In this document: piece after piece, positions 19,235-28,718 of the stretch | Layout: each line of letters opens with the position of its first letter | Position numbering within the stretch: position 1 is the stretch's first letter | Assembly (NCBI GenBank): GCA_020722065.1 | Contig: DYLK01000004.1 | Location: 62,001 to 126,000 of the forward strand | Reading direction: 5' to 3' | From: Melioribacter roseus | Lineage (GTDB): Bacteria > Bacteroidota > Ignavibacteria > Ignavibacteriales > Melioribacteraceae | Length of the DNA stretch: 64,000 nt | Notes under the pieces: model-generated | Told to the model about the DNA's origin: nothing | Seen by the model: only the letters and a program-made list of their open reading frames with translations | The model's database searches: none | Translations under genes and position numbers: made by a program

Positions 19235-19795
19235 TTAATAAAATAAAATATTTGAGTCTTCTAATTCGTTCAGATTTTCCAGAAATTCGAGCATTTCATT
19301 TTTATCTTGAAAAATATTTTCGATAAATTTATTGTCAGCCAAGTTTCCATTTCTTAAATGAAGCAAATCTCTTGCATTACTAAATTTCCACTCTGAATAA
19401 TGCTGAACTAATTTTGCTTTTTCTGGATTTTTCAAGATATATCTAATAAGCCAAATAAAATGTGTCGGATTTTGAATTTCTTTACTTTTGAATTTGGACT
19501 CAAAAAGAGTTCCATTTTTTTGATATTTGGTATTAAAATATTTTGTATATGAATTAAATGTCAACGATATAAATTCTGAAATTGTTGGTTGTTCTTCTAA
19601 TTGTTGTAAAAAAAAGTGGTAATGATTAGGCATCAAACAATAAGCAATAATCTTGATATTTTTCATCACTTTATATTTTTTCATTTTTTGTAATAAATAG
19701 ATATAATCTTTATCTTCAATGAAAATATCATTATATACACTTTTATTGTAAAGATGATGGAAAGAGTTTTTGAAAAAATTGCGTGGTTTATTCAT
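19235..19795 (-). mobile_element. REP-associated tyrosine transposase (RAYT, Y1-transposase fold)
   Basis: A 186-residue HUH single-strand endonuclease. The N-terminus has HHLYNKSVYNDIFIEDKDY; the metal-binding HUH motif is in YCLMPNHYHFFLQ; the catalytic-Tyr helix is SLTFNSYTKYFNTKYQ followed by GTLFESKFKSK; then FIWLIRYILKNPEKA. These are the RAYT/TnpA_REP hallmarks. Family members act on palindromic REP sequences, and here an 11-bp-stem hairpin lies on each side. The cassette of about 634 bases (19202-19835) sits between the fadE-type gene (stop at 19844) and the dienoyl-CoA reductase gene in the same orientation, so it may be read by the operon promoter. Confidence 0.9.
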
Positions 19796-19805
19796 CTAAA
19801 AAACC

Positions 19806-19835
19806 AACCTCGAAGGAACAAGTACCTTCGAGGTT
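19806..19835. repeat. Hairpin flanking the REP-associated transposase (proximal copy)
   Basis: Perfect 11-bp stem AACCTCGAAGG / CCTTCGAGGTT with loop AACAAGTA. Read on the other strand its loop is TACTTGTT, close to TGCTTGCT of the copy at 19202-19231. The stem arms are the two strands of the same 9-mer exchanged. It lies 8 bases from the stop codon of the acyl-CoA dehydrogenase gene. Confidence 0.85.
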
Positions 19836-19843
19836 TAATTTGT

Positions 19844-21625
19844 TTAATAAACATACTTATTTTCTTCAATCATTTTGTTTGCTATTTCACGACGAATTGC
19901 TACCGAATTTACAGGATCGAGTTTTGTAAATCTCTTCATTCCAAGCATCAATAATTTCAATTCGTCATCTTCAGCAAAAGCTGAAATTGCGTTTCTACCG
20001 TTTGTGTTAATTCTATCTAAAGCATCACGAAGATAAACTTTGCACATTTTTTCGTAGAATTCTAAATTCTTAGTGCCAACTTGTGCTACTTTTAACGTTC
20101 TTAATAATGCTGATTCGGCGGTATAAATATCAATTATCATATCAGTTAAGTACATTATTATTTCTTGTTCGTTGCCAAGTTTTTGCATAAATTTTTGAAC
20201 AGCAGAACCAGCAATCATCAACACTGCTTTCTTGGCTTGAGCAATTGATTGCATTTCAAGTTCAAGCAATCCAGTTGGTTTTTCCCCAAATTCTGGAATT
20301 GACATTAATTCTTTTTGAATTGCCATTGCTGGTCCGAGCAAATCAATTCTTCCTTTCATCGAACGTTTTACGAGCATATCAATTACTAAAAGCCTATTAA
20401 TTTCATTTGTCCCTTCAAAAATTCTATTAATTCTTGAATCACGATAAGCTCTTGCTGCGGGATATTCTTCCGAATAGCCATAACCACCGTGTATTTGAAC
20501 TAGTTCATCTACAACATAATCAAGAACTTCAGAACCGAATATTTTCATTATTGAAGATTCGATTGCATATTCTTCAGCTGCATCAATCATTGCTTCGCTG
20601 TAAGTTTTTCCTTGTCCTTGCAATTCAGCAATTTTATCGTTTATCAAACCACTTGTTCTCAAAGTTGAGGCTTCGGCTACAAAAGTTCGAATTGCCATTT
20701 CGGCAAGTTTATGTTTGATTGCTCCAAAAGATGAAATTTCTCTCCCAAATTGCTTTCTTTCATTTGCATAATTTACTGCAACGTCAATGTAATGTTTTGC
20801 TCCACCTGTTGTCATTGCACCAAGTTTGTAACGTCCAACATTCAAAACGTTGAAAGCGATATAATGACCTTTTCCAATTTCACCAAGCACATTTTCAACT
20901 GGAACTTTTACATTATCTAAAAATAAAGCTCGTGTTGATGAACCTTTTATACCCATTTTATTTTCTTCTTCGCCAGCCTGAAAACCTTCAGAATTGGTTG
21001 GAATGATAAATCCAGTGAATTTATCTCCATCAACTTTGGCAAATGTGATTAAAATATCAGCGAAACCGCCGTTTGTAATCCACATTTTTTGACCATTTAG
21101 CACATAATGTGTTCCATCTTCTGAAAGAACTGCTGTCGTTTTTGCAGAAAGTGCATCAGAACCTGAAGTTGGCTCGGTTAAACAATAAGCGGCTTTTAGT
21201 TCGCCCGAAGCTAATTTTGGAAGATATTTTTTCTTTTGTTCTTCTGTTCCATAATATAAAATTGGCAAAGTCCCAATTCCAGTATGTGCAGCAAAAGCAA
21301 CTCCGAAAGAATGGCTTGCTCCCATCGACATTGAGATTATAGAGTTTGTGTTGAAACTTTCTCCTAATCCTTCGTATTCTTCAGGAACAGCTGCGCCAAG
21401 CAAACCGAGTTCGCCCGCCTTTTCGAGTAAACTTAGAATCAAACCTGGTTTTTGTTTATCAATATCATTCAAATTTGGCACAACTTCCTTTTCTATGAAA
21501 TCTAAAGTTGTTTCAGCCATTAATTTTTGCTCTTCTGTAATATCTTCAGGAATAAAAACTGTTTGTGGATTTGTTGCTTTTGTTACAAATTCTCCACCTT
21601 TTAATGATTTATTTAATTCTGACAT
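19844..21625 (-). CDS. fadE: Acyl-CoA dehydrogenase (FadE type, VLCAD-like)
   Basis: Oxidises acyl-CoA to trans-2-enoyl-CoA with FAD. The 593-residue protein has the usual three-part fold with the flavin and substrate signatures YCLTEPTSGSDALSAKT, KMWITNGGFADILITFAKV, and the C-terminal ARAYRDSRINRIFEGTNEIN. The Glu of FEGTNEI is the expected catalytic base. About 180 residues follow the core, which is the plan of very-long-chain dehydrogenases and Bacillus FadE rather than of the 380-residue short-chain enzymes. It follows the thiolase gene by 16 bases in the order fadN-fadA-fadE known from Bacillus. Confidence 0.93.
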   Translation of the reverse strand: MSELNKSLKGGEFVTKATNPQTVFIPEDITEEQKLMAETTLDFIEKEVVPNLNDIDKQKPGLILSLLEKAGELGLLGAAVPEEYEGLGESFNTNSIISMSMGASHSFGVAFAAHTGIGTLPILYYGTEEQKKKYLPKLASGELKAAYCLTEPTSGSDALSAKTTAVLSEDGTHYVLNGQKMWITNGGFADILITFAKVDGDKFTGFIIPTNSEGFQAGEEENKMGIKGSSTRALFLDNVKVPVENVLGEIGKGHYIAFNVLNVGRYKLGAMTTGGAKHYIDVAVNYANERKQFGREISSFGAIKHKLAEMAIRTFVAEASTLRTSGLINDKIAELQGQGKTYSEAMIDAAEEYAIESSIMKIFGSEVLDYVVDELVQIHGGYGYSEEYPAARAYRDSRINRIFEGTNEINRLLVIDMLVKRSMKGRIDLLGPAMAIQKELMSIPEFGEKPTGLLELEMQSIAQAKKAVLMIAGSAVQKFMQKLGNEQEIIMYLTDMIIDIYTAESALLRTLKVAQVGTKNLEFYEKMCKVYLRDALDRINTNGRNAISAFAEDDELKLLMLGMKRFTKLDPVNSVAIRREIANKMIEENKYVY

Positions 21626-21641
21626 TTAATTTTTCCTTATT

Positions 21642-22817
21642 CTAATTTATCATTTCATAAATTCCAGCAACTCCTTGTCCACCACCGACACAAGCAGTTA
21701 CCATTCCATATTTTTTGTTTCTTCTTTGTAGTTCATTTAAGATTTGAACTGTAAGTTTTGCTCCAGTGCAACCAAGTGGATGACCAAGTGCAATTGCTCC
21801 ACCGTTTACGTTTATTATTTCAGTGTTCAAATCCAAAGTGCGAATTACAGCGAGCGACTGAACCGCAAATGCTTCGTTTAATTCAATTAAATCCATATCA
21901 TTAATTGATAAACCTGCTTGTTTAAGTGCTTTTGGAATTGCTTTTGTCGGACCAATTCCCATTACTCGCGGGTCAACTCCAGCAGCAGCATAAGAAACCA
22001 TTCTTGCAATTGGTTTAAGATTTAATTCTTTCATCATTTCTTCAGATAAGACCAAAACAAAAGCTGCTCCATCCGATGTTTGCGATGAATTTCCAGCAGT
22101 TACACTTCCGTTTGTTGAGAATGCTGGTTTAAGTTTTGCAAGTGCTTCGATTGTAGTATCAGCTCTTGGTCCTTCGTCTGTGTCAACAACATATTTCTTT
22201 GATTTCTTTTTGCCGTTTTCGTAATAAATATGATTTACTTCGATTGGCACAATTTGACTTTTGAAATATCCATTTTTAATTGCATTTATGGCTTTCTTAT
22301 GCGATTGATATGAAAATTCGTCTTGGTCTTCGCGTGATATTTGATAATCTTTCGCTATTTCTTCAGCTGTTAATCCCATTCCCATATAATATTCGGGATT
22401 TTTGATTGCAATTTCATAATTTGGGGCAAGTTTCCAGCCTGTCATCGGAACCATCGACATCGATTCTGTTCCGCCAGCAATTATGCAATTTGCCATTCCC
22501 GATTTGATTTTAGCAACGGCTGTTGCAATACTTTCCAAACCTGAACCGCAAAAACGGTTTACTGTTTGTCCAGAAACTTCAATTCCAAGTGCTTTTAGTG
22601 CAATCATTCTTCCAACTTGTAAACCTTGTTCAGCTTCTGGGAAGGCATTTCCAACAATGATATCGTCAATTCTTGTTGTGTCGAGTTGTGGAACGGTTTG
22701 AACAAGATATTTTATAACATCTGCCGCCAAATCATCTGGACGATAAAACCGAAATCCACCTTTTTTTGATTTTCCAATTGCTGTTCTAAATCCAGCAACA
22801 ATATATGCTTCTTTCAT
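21642..22817 (-). CDS. fadA: Acetyl-CoA acyltransferase (3-ketoacyl-CoA thiolase)
   Basis: Cleaves 3-ketoacyl-CoA to acetyl-CoA and a shortened acyl-CoA. The 391-residue product has the acyl-accepting Cys in VNRFCGSGLESIATA, the catalytic His in GGAIALGHPLGCTGAKLTVQ, and the second Cys in MVTACVGGGQGVAG. The length equals that of FadA-type thiolases. It lies 23 bases after the multifunctional dehydrogenase/hydratase gene and just before the acyl-CoA dehydrogenase gene. Confidence 0.95.
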   Translation of the reverse strand: MKEAYIVAGFRTAIGKSKKGGFRFYRPDDLAADVIKYLVQTVPQLDTTRIDDIIVGNAFPEAEQGLQVGRMIALKALGIEVSGQTVNRFCGSGLESIATAVAKIKSGMANCIIAGGTESMSMVPMTGWKLAPNYEIAIKNPEYYMGMGLTAEEIAKDYQISREDQDEFSYQSHKKAINAIKNGYFKSQIVPIEVNHIYYENGKKKSKKYVVDTDEGPRADTTIEALAKLKPAFSTNGSVTAGNSSQTSDGAAFVLVLSEEMMKELNLKPIARMVSYAAAGVDPRVMGIGPTKAIPKALKQAGLSINDMDLIELNEAFAVQSLAVIRTLDLNTEIINVNGGAIALGHPLGCTGAKLTVQILNELQRRNKKYGMVTACVGGGQGVAGIYEMIN

Positions 22818-22840
22818 AATTTATCTCTTAAAATTGATTT

Positions 22841-25249
22841 TTAATTTCTTAGTGGTTTTCCACTTGTTAGAATACTTTGAATTCTTTCTTGAGTTTTTCT
22901 TTCGCCTATCAGACTTAAAAATGCTTCGCGTTCCAAGTCGAGTAAATATTGTTCTGAAACCAGTGTTCCTTCTGATAAGTCGCCACCACACATAACGTAA
23001 GCAAGTTTTTCGGCAATTTTTTTATCGTGTTCAGAAATGTAATTCCCAACTTTGAATGAATAAGCTCCAAGCATTAAAGCTCCGAGGGCACTTCTTCCTA
23101 GAACTTTTACATCTTCTCTTTCGATTGGTTTTGTGTAGCCTTTATTTGCAAGTAGTAATGCTTGATTTTTTGCGTTCAAAATCAATCTGTCTTTGTTCAA
23201 AGTGTAATTATCAAAACCGTGACGGAAAATTCCCAAATCAAATGCTTCACGAGCCGAAGTGGAAACTTTTGCCATTGCGATATTCAAAAATCTTCGCTGA
23301 AGTTCTGGTAATTCAATTCCACCTTCAATATATGTGTCAGAAGCTCGCAAAGTCATTTCTTTTGTTCCGCCACCAGCGGGAATAATCCCAACGCCAACTT
23401 CAACCAAACCAATATATGTTTCGGCTGCAGCTTGAACTGAATCAGCGTGAAGCGCAACTTCGCAACCTCCGCCAAGTGTTAAACTATGCGGAGCAACTAC
23501 AACAGGAATTGCTGAATAGCGGACTCGCATTGTGGCTTTTTGAAACATTCGAACAGCCATATCGATTTCATCAAATTCTTGTTCAGTTGCAAGCATAAAC
23601 ATCATTGCTAAGTTTGCACCAGCTGAAAAATGTTGTCCGTTGTTTGCAATCACTAAACCTTTCCATCCATCATTTTCGGCAATTTCTATAGATTTTATTA
23701 TTCCTTGCAAAACTTCGCTTCCAATTGAATTCATTTTAGTTCGGAATTCGAGATTCAAAATCCCATCGCCCAAATCGTGAAGTACTGTTCCTGAATTGGA
23801 CCAAACTGGAGAATTTCCGCGTAGGTTATCAAGAATGATAAAATCCTTTTTTGTCGTAATTTCTTTGTATGATTTTGATGGAATATCGTAGTATTTTCTT
23901 GTTCCATTTTCCACTTTGTAGAAAGATTTATTTCCCGCTGAAAGCATTTCCAAAACCCAATCAGCTGGTTGCATTTGCATTTGTTTCATTAACTCAACAG
24001 ATTTTCCAACTCCAACGGCGTCCCAAATTTCGAATGGACCAAGTTCCCAACCAAAGCCAGCTTTCATTCCGTCATCAATTTTGTAAAGTTCATCTGAAAT
24101 TTCTGGAAGTCTGTTTGAAGCATATTTGAAAATTGAAAAAGTTGTTTTTCGTAAAAATTCACCAGATTTATCTTGAGAATAGTGCAACATTTTCAATCTT
24201 TCTTTCAAATCGTCCACTGGTTTTGCTGCCGTGATTGATGCAAATTTCACTTTTTCGCTTGGTTGATATTCTAATGTGTCTGTGTTCAATTCGTGAATAT
24301 CTTTCTTCCCATTTGCATCTTTGGTTTTCTTGTAAAAACCTTGCTTCGTTTTATCGCCAAGCCAACCATTTGCAACCATTTTTTGAACATATTCTGGGAC
24401 TTGGAAAATTTCGCGTTCTTCATCATTTGGGCAATCGTTATAAATATTAGTAGCAACTTTTACAAAAGTGTCCAATCCGACAACATCTGCCGTGCGAAAT
24501 GTTGCTGATTTTGGCTTTCCAGTAATTGGTCCAGTAAGCGTATCAACTTCTTTTATAGTCAATTTCATTTCTGATTTATATTTTAGAACTGACATCATAC
24601 TATAAACACCAATTCTGTTTGCAATAAAAGCGGGAGTATCTTTTGCAAGAACAGTAGTTTTTCCGAGATAAAGATCACCATATTTCATCAAAAAATTTAC
24701 AACTTCTGGCAAAGTTTCCTTTGATGGAATTACTTCCAAAAGTTGTAAATATCTTGGGGGATTAAAAAAGTGAGCACCACAGAAATACTTTCGAAAATCT
24801 TCAGAACGACCTTCGAGCATTGAATTTATTGGAATTCCAGATGTGTTTGTTGTTACCAAAGTCCCAGCTTTTCTGAATTTTTCAACATTCTCAAACACAA
24901 TCTTTTTTATATTTAAATTTTCAACAACTGCTTCAATTATCCAATCTACTTTCCCAACAACATTCATATCATCTTCAAAATTGCCTGTGATAATTCTGCT
25001 TGCGAATGATTTGTGATAAAGTGAAGCGGGATTTTGTTTTTGAATTAATGCAAGATTTTCATTAGCAATCCTGTTTCTAACTACTTTATCTTGTAAAGTT
25101 AAGCCTTTTGCTTTTTCGGTTTCTGATAATTCTTTTGGAACAATATCAAGCAGATACGCTTTGCAACCAATATTTGCAAAATGTGCCGCTATTCTTGAAC
25201 CCATTACTCCAGAACCCAAAACTGCAACTTCTTTAATAATTTTATTCAT
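22841..25249 (-). CDS. fadN: 3-hydroxyacyl-CoA dehydrogenase / enoyl-CoA hydratase (FadN type)
   Basis: Performs the middle two steps of beta-oxidation in one 802-residue chain. The N-terminal half is the NAD-binding dehydrogenase: AVLGSGVMGSRIAAHFANIG, TNTSGIPINSMLEG, CGAHFFNPPRYLQLLEVIP, KDTPAFIANRIGVY. The C-terminal part (about 480-720) is an enoyl-CoA hydratase domain with GQHFSAGANLAMM, LGGGCEVALHADS, and VGVGIIPAGGGTKEM, where the Glu-equivalent region can be seen. The order dehydrogenase first, hydratase second is that of Bacillus FadN and opposite to proteobacterial FadB. It follows the acyl-CoA synthetase gene by 14 bases. Confidence 0.94.
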   Translation of the reverse strand: MNKIIKEVAVLGSGVMGSRIAAHFANIGCKAYLLDIVPKELSETEKAKGLTLQDKVVRNRIANENLALIQKQNPASLYHKSFASRIITGNFEDDMNVVGKVDWIIEAVVENLNIKKIVFENVEKFRKAGTLVTTNTSGIPINSMLEGRSEDFRKYFCGAHFFNPPRYLQLLEVIPSKETLPEVVNFLMKYGDLYLGKTTVLAKDTPAFIANRIGVYSMMSVLKYKSEMKLTIKEVDTLTGPITGKPKSATFRTADVVGLDTFVKVATNIYNDCPNDEEREIFQVPEYVQKMVANGWLGDKTKQGFYKKTKDANGKKDIHELNTDTLEYQPSEKVKFASITAAKPVDDLKERLKMLHYSQDKSGEFLRKTTFSIFKYASNRLPEISDELYKIDDGMKAGFGWELGPFEIWDAVGVGKSVELMKQMQMQPADWVLEMLSAGNKSFYKVENGTRKYYDIPSKSYKEITTKKDFIILDNLRGNSPVWSNSGTVLHDLGDGILNLEFRTKMNSIGSEVLQGIIKSIEIAENDGWKGLVIANNGQHFSAGANLAMMFMLATEQEFDEIDMAVRMFQKATMRVRYSAIPVVVAPHSLTLGGGCEVALHADSVQAAAETYIGLVEVGVGIIPAGGGTKEMTLRASDTYIEGGIELPELQRRFLNIAMAKVSTSAREAFDLGIFRHGFDNYTLNKDRLILNAKNQALLLANKGYTKPIEREDVKVLGRSALGALMLGAYSFKVGNYISEHDKKIAEKLAYVMCGGDLSEGTLVSEQYLLDLEREAFLSLIGERKTQERIQSILTSGKPLRN

Positions 25250-25263
25250 AATATTACTCTTTA

Positions 25264-27060
25264 TTAATAATGTGATTTATTTTCTTCTTGATACATTTTT
25301 TCTATCAAGTGTGCATATTTTTTTAGAATTACTCTGCGTTTTAATTTCAGAGTTGGTGTTAATTCGCCGCTTTCAACTGTCCATTCATCTCCAACAAGTA
25401 CAAATTTTTTCACTTGTCGAACTTTCCCAAATTTTTGGTTAAATGCGTTAATATCTTCCCAAATTCTATCTTTTAGAATTGGAGAATCGAGCATTTGAGT
25501 TCTGTTTCCAAGATTTGCACATTTCTTTTTGCACCATTTTTCGATAAAATTAAAATCTGGGTAGATTACTGCAGAAACAAAATTTTTGTTTTCGCCAACA
25601 ATCATAATTTGTTCGATGAAAAGTGATTCTTTCATTTTATTTTCGATTGGCAACGGAGCAACAAATTTTCCACCAGATGTTTTAAATACTTCTTTTAATC
25701 TGTCCGTAATTTTCAGGAATTTTCCATCAACCCATTCTCCAATATCACCAGTATGAAACCAACCTTCTTCATCAATTGCAGATGCGGTATCTTCTGGTTT
25801 ATTGTAATAACCTTTTGTAACATTCGGACCTTTTGCAAGAATTTCACCATTTTCGTCTATTTTAATTTCAACTTCAGGAAGGGGAATTCCGACTGTTCCA
25901 ATGTACCAATCATCTTTGTTAAAACGATTGCAAGCTAAAACTGGAGATGTTTCTGTCAAACCGTAGCCACTTCTTACTGGAATTCCAGCTGCGCAAAATA
26001 TTCTACCAAGTCTTGGTTGCAAAGCTGCGGCACCAGAAATTACGCCTTGAACATTTCCACCGAGTGCTTCTTGCCATTTAGAAAAAACGAGTTTCCTGGC
26101 AATCGCTAATTGAAAATTGTAAAGAAAGTTATTCTTTCCTTGTGGATGATATTTATCGCCTAAATTTACGGACCAACCAAAAATAGCTTTTTTAGCTCCG
26201 GTTAATTCTCGACCTTTTTGCATGATTTTATCATAGATTTTTTCGAGAACTCGTGGAACTGTTGTAAAAAAGTGTGGTTTTACTTCTTTAATATTTTCAC
26301 CAAGCATATCAATGCTTTCAGCAAAATAAATTGCTCCGCCAACAAAAAGATAAAAATAGACTGCAGTTCTTTCAAAAATGTGACAGATTGGAAGAAAACT
26401 AAACATGGTATGTGTGTTGTTGTGCGGTTCTACTTGCTGTACTTGCAAAACGTTACTCAAAATATTTGAATGAGAAAGTAAAACACCTTTTGGAACGCCA
26501 GTTGTCCCAGAAGTGTAAATAATTGTAGCTAAATCAAATTCATCGATTGAATTTTTAACTTCGTTAAATTCATCTCGTAAACTTTCATCAGCATTATTTT
26601 GAACATCTGTCCAATGTTTTGAATTTGGTAATTTTTCGAAGGAAAAAATTTCACGAACGCTTGGAGTTTTTGGTAAAATTCGCTGTACTTTATCGAGTAA
26701 TTCTTGATTTTCTACGAATACGGCTCTAACTTCGGCATCGTTAAAAATATATTCGTAGTCATCTTCACTCATATTTGGATACATCGGAACGTCAATTCCA
26801 CCCATTTGTAAAATTCCCAAATCTGTCATCGTCCATTCTGTTCTATTGTAAGAAATAATGGCGATTCTCTCTCCTTTTTTGTAACCAAGTTTCATTAACC
26901 CGAGACTAACTTTGTCGGCGTTTTCAATAATTTGGTCGGTACTGAATTTTCTCCAGACCCCATATTTTTTGTCGCAAAGAGCATCTTCTCTTGGATAATG
27001 AGTTTTTTGATATTCAAGAATATCAAATAATCTGTTTTTAAGTACTTTTTTCATAAGCAT
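25264..27060 (-). CDS. fadD: Long-chain acyl-CoA synthetase (AMP-forming)
   Basis: Activates free fatty acids to acyl-CoA with ATP. The 598-residue protein has the adenylate-forming signature TIIYTSGTTGVPKGVLLSHS, the A4-A5 region RSGYGLTETSPVLACNRF, GWFHTGDIGEWVDGKFLKIT and DRLKEVFKTSGGKFVAPLPI. The last matches the FAA1/FadD15 subgroup used for long chains. It is the first gene of the minus-strand fatty-acid operon. Two in-frame ATGs (27060 and 27054) are possible; neither has a strong ribosome site. The regulator gene is divergent from it across 155 bases. Confidence 0.93.
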   Translation of the reverse strand: MLMKKVLKNRLFDILEYQKTHYPREDALCDKKYGVWRKFSTDQIIENADKVSLGLMKLGYKKGERIAIISYNRTEWTMTDLGILQMGGIDVPMYPNMSEDDYEYIFNDAEVRAVFVENQELLDKVQRILPKTPSVREIFSFEKLPNSKHWTDVQNNADESLRDEFNEVKNSIDEFDLATIIYTSGTTGVPKGVLLSHSNILSNVLQVQQVEPHNNTHTMFSFLPICHIFERTAVYFYLFVGGAIYFAESIDMLGENIKEVKPHFFTTVPRVLEKIYDKIMQKGRELTGAKKAIFGWSVNLGDKYHPQGKNNFLYNFQLAIARKLVFSKWQEALGGNVQGVISGAAALQPRLGRIFCAAGIPVRSGYGLTETSPVLACNRFNKDDWYIGTVGIPLPEVEIKIDENGEILAKGPNVTKGYYNKPEDTASAIDEEGWFHTGDIGEWVDGKFLKITDRLKEVFKTSGGKFVAPLPIENKMKESLFIEQIMIVGENKNFVSAVIYPDFNFIEKWCKKKCANLGNRTQMLDSPILKDRIWEDINAFNQKFGKVRQVKKFVLVGDEWTVESGELTPTLKLKRRVILKKYAHLIEKMYQEENKSHY

Positions 27061-27139
27061 CTTATATTTTATTGTGGAATAATTATTATCAATTCCAAAT
27101 TTTGGTGCGAAAAAATAAAATAACTTATTTCAAAATGCA

Positions 27140-27153
27140 AGCGAAATTTCGCT
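27140..27153. promoter_or_regulatory. Perfect palindrome between fadD and the ScfR-like gene, likely operator
   Basis: AGCGAAATTTCGCT is a 14-base perfect palindrome. A related half site follows: GAAATTTCGCTAAA at 27143-27156 resembles GAAAATTTGCTAAA at 27160-27173. The pair sits in the 155-base divergent promoter region between the fatty-acid operon and the regulator gene, which is where a regulator of both would bind. Characterised RamB/PrpR-type regulators favour AT-rich sites containing TTTGC or TTGCAAA; the match here is partial. Confidence 0.5.
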
Positions 27154-27215
27154 AAACGTGAAAATTTGCTAAATATTAAATTTTCGTTAATTTTACTTAA
27201 AAAGAAATAAAAATT

Positions 27216-28718
27216 ATGCAACTTACTGATGAACATATAAAATTAATTCTTGGGTTAAAGCTTAAAAACTTTCGACAAGAAAAAGGATTGTCGTTAATTG
27301 AACTTTCCAGAATAAGCAAACTTTCCGTTTCATACATAAATGAAATAGAAAGCGGAAAGAAATTCCCTAAAATTGATAAACTTCAAGCTCTCGCAAATGC
27401 ACTCGAAATTAATTATGAAGATTTAATTTCATTAAAACTCACCAAAAATCTAAAACCAATAAGTGAACTTTTAGAATCTAACTTATTGAAAATTTTACCT
27501 TTACATCATTATGGAATAGACATAAACAAGTTAATTACAACAATGGCTTCTGCTTCGGCGCCAATTGGAGCTTTAATTTTGGCATTTATCGATTCGGCTC
27601 GTGGTTCAGAATCATCCCAAAATAATTTTAGTAAAAATGCTTTGCGTACATTTAAGGAATTTTACGAAGATTATTTTGAAGAAATTGAAACTGCTGTTGA
27701 TACTTTTCGGCTTGAAATTGGTGTTGATAAAAACTCAATTTTGAGTTATTCAAGATTATCAGAGCAATTAAAAAATCAGTTTCAATATAAAATTGATGAG
27801 AATAAATTGAATGATTATTCAGAATTGCAAACTTTACGAGCTGCTTATTTTCCAGAGACAAAATCGCTTTTCCTTAACAATATTCTTTCTGAAAAGCAAA
27901 AAGCCTTTATTATTGCAAAAGAAATTGCTTTCAATTATCTGAAAATTAATGAGAGAAGTAATTTACACGCTGAAAAAGCTTTAGAAACTTTTGATCATCT
28001 TTTAAATAATTTTTATGCTTCATATTTTGCAAATGCTCTTTTACTTCCCAAAGAAATATTTCTTCAAAAATTGACTGATTTTTTTAAAAACCCAACTTTT
28101 CAGCCTGAATTTTTATTGGAATTACCAAATTATTTTCATGCAACTCCAGAAATGATATTTCAACGTATTACAAATCTTTTACCTAAATATTTTGGAATTA
28201 ATCAATTTTTCTATCTAAGATTTAATAGTAACATCAATTCTGATAATTTTTATCTAACAAAAGAATTAAGATTAAATACTGAACAAAATCCTGGTGGAAA
28301 TAAACACGAATTTCATTTTTGCAGACGCTGGGTTTCAATACAAATCTTAGATGAAATGAAAGCCAAAGTCCGTGAAAATATTGATTTTAACAACTATTTG
28401 TCGAAATCGCTGAAATCAACTTTTCATAATTCGCAAAATCAATACATAAACATTTCACTTGCAAAACATCGCCGACTTTCGAAAGATGTGGTTTATAGCG
28501 TTACAATTGGGATTTTGTTGAACGAAAAAAGTAAAAGTATAATCAAATTCTGGAATGATGAAAATATCGAAAGCCGAGTTGTTTCGGATAATTGTGAAAC
28601 TTGCCCAATTCAAAATTGCATTGAAAGAGTAGCCGAACCTACAGAATTAGAAAAATATGTGCGTAGTCAGAATTTTGATGAATCATTATTAAAATTAGGA
28701 AAAACAACTATAGTCTAA
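27216..28718 (+). CDS. XRE-family regulator of the ScfR (RamB/PrpR/MccR-like) group
   Basis: A 500-residue transcription factor. The N-terminal HTH (about 12-68) reads LKNFRQEKGLSLIELSRIS and VSYINEIESGKKFPKIDKLQ. A large central domain follows with an IrrE/DUF955-like stretch (QKAFIIAKEIAFNYL) that lacks the HExxH metal motif. The C-terminal part resembles the DUF2083 domain, with Cys in HFCRRW (about 369) and a C460-x2-C463-x4-C468 cluster (CETCPIQNCIER). In PrpR this region binds an iron-sulfur cluster and acyl-CoA. Divergent placement from the fatty-acid operon suggests acyl-CoA-responsive control of that operon and of itself (inference). Confidence 0.8.
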   Translation: MQLTDEHIKLILGLKLKNFRQEKGLSLIELSRISKLSVSYINEIESGKKFPKIDKLQALANALEINYEDLISLKLTKNLKPISELLESNLLKILPLHHYGIDINKLITTMASASAPIGALILAFIDSARGSESSQNNFSKNALRTFKEFYEDYFEEIETAVDTFRLEIGVDKNSILSYSRLSEQLKNQFQYKIDENKLNDYSELQTLRAAYFPETKSLFLNNILSEKQKAFIIAKEIAFNYLKINERSNLHAEKALETFDHLLNNFYASYFANALLLPKEIFLQKLTDFFKNPTFQPEFLLELPNYFHATPEMIFQRITNLLPKYFGINQFFYLRFNSNINSDNFYLTKELRLNTEQNPGGNKHEFHFCRRWVSIQILDEMKAKVRENIDFNNYLSKSLKSTFHNSQNQYINISLAKHRRLSKDVVYSVTIGILLNEKSKSIIKFWNDENIESRVVSDNCETCPIQNCIERVAEPTELEKYVRSQNFDESLLKLGKTTIV

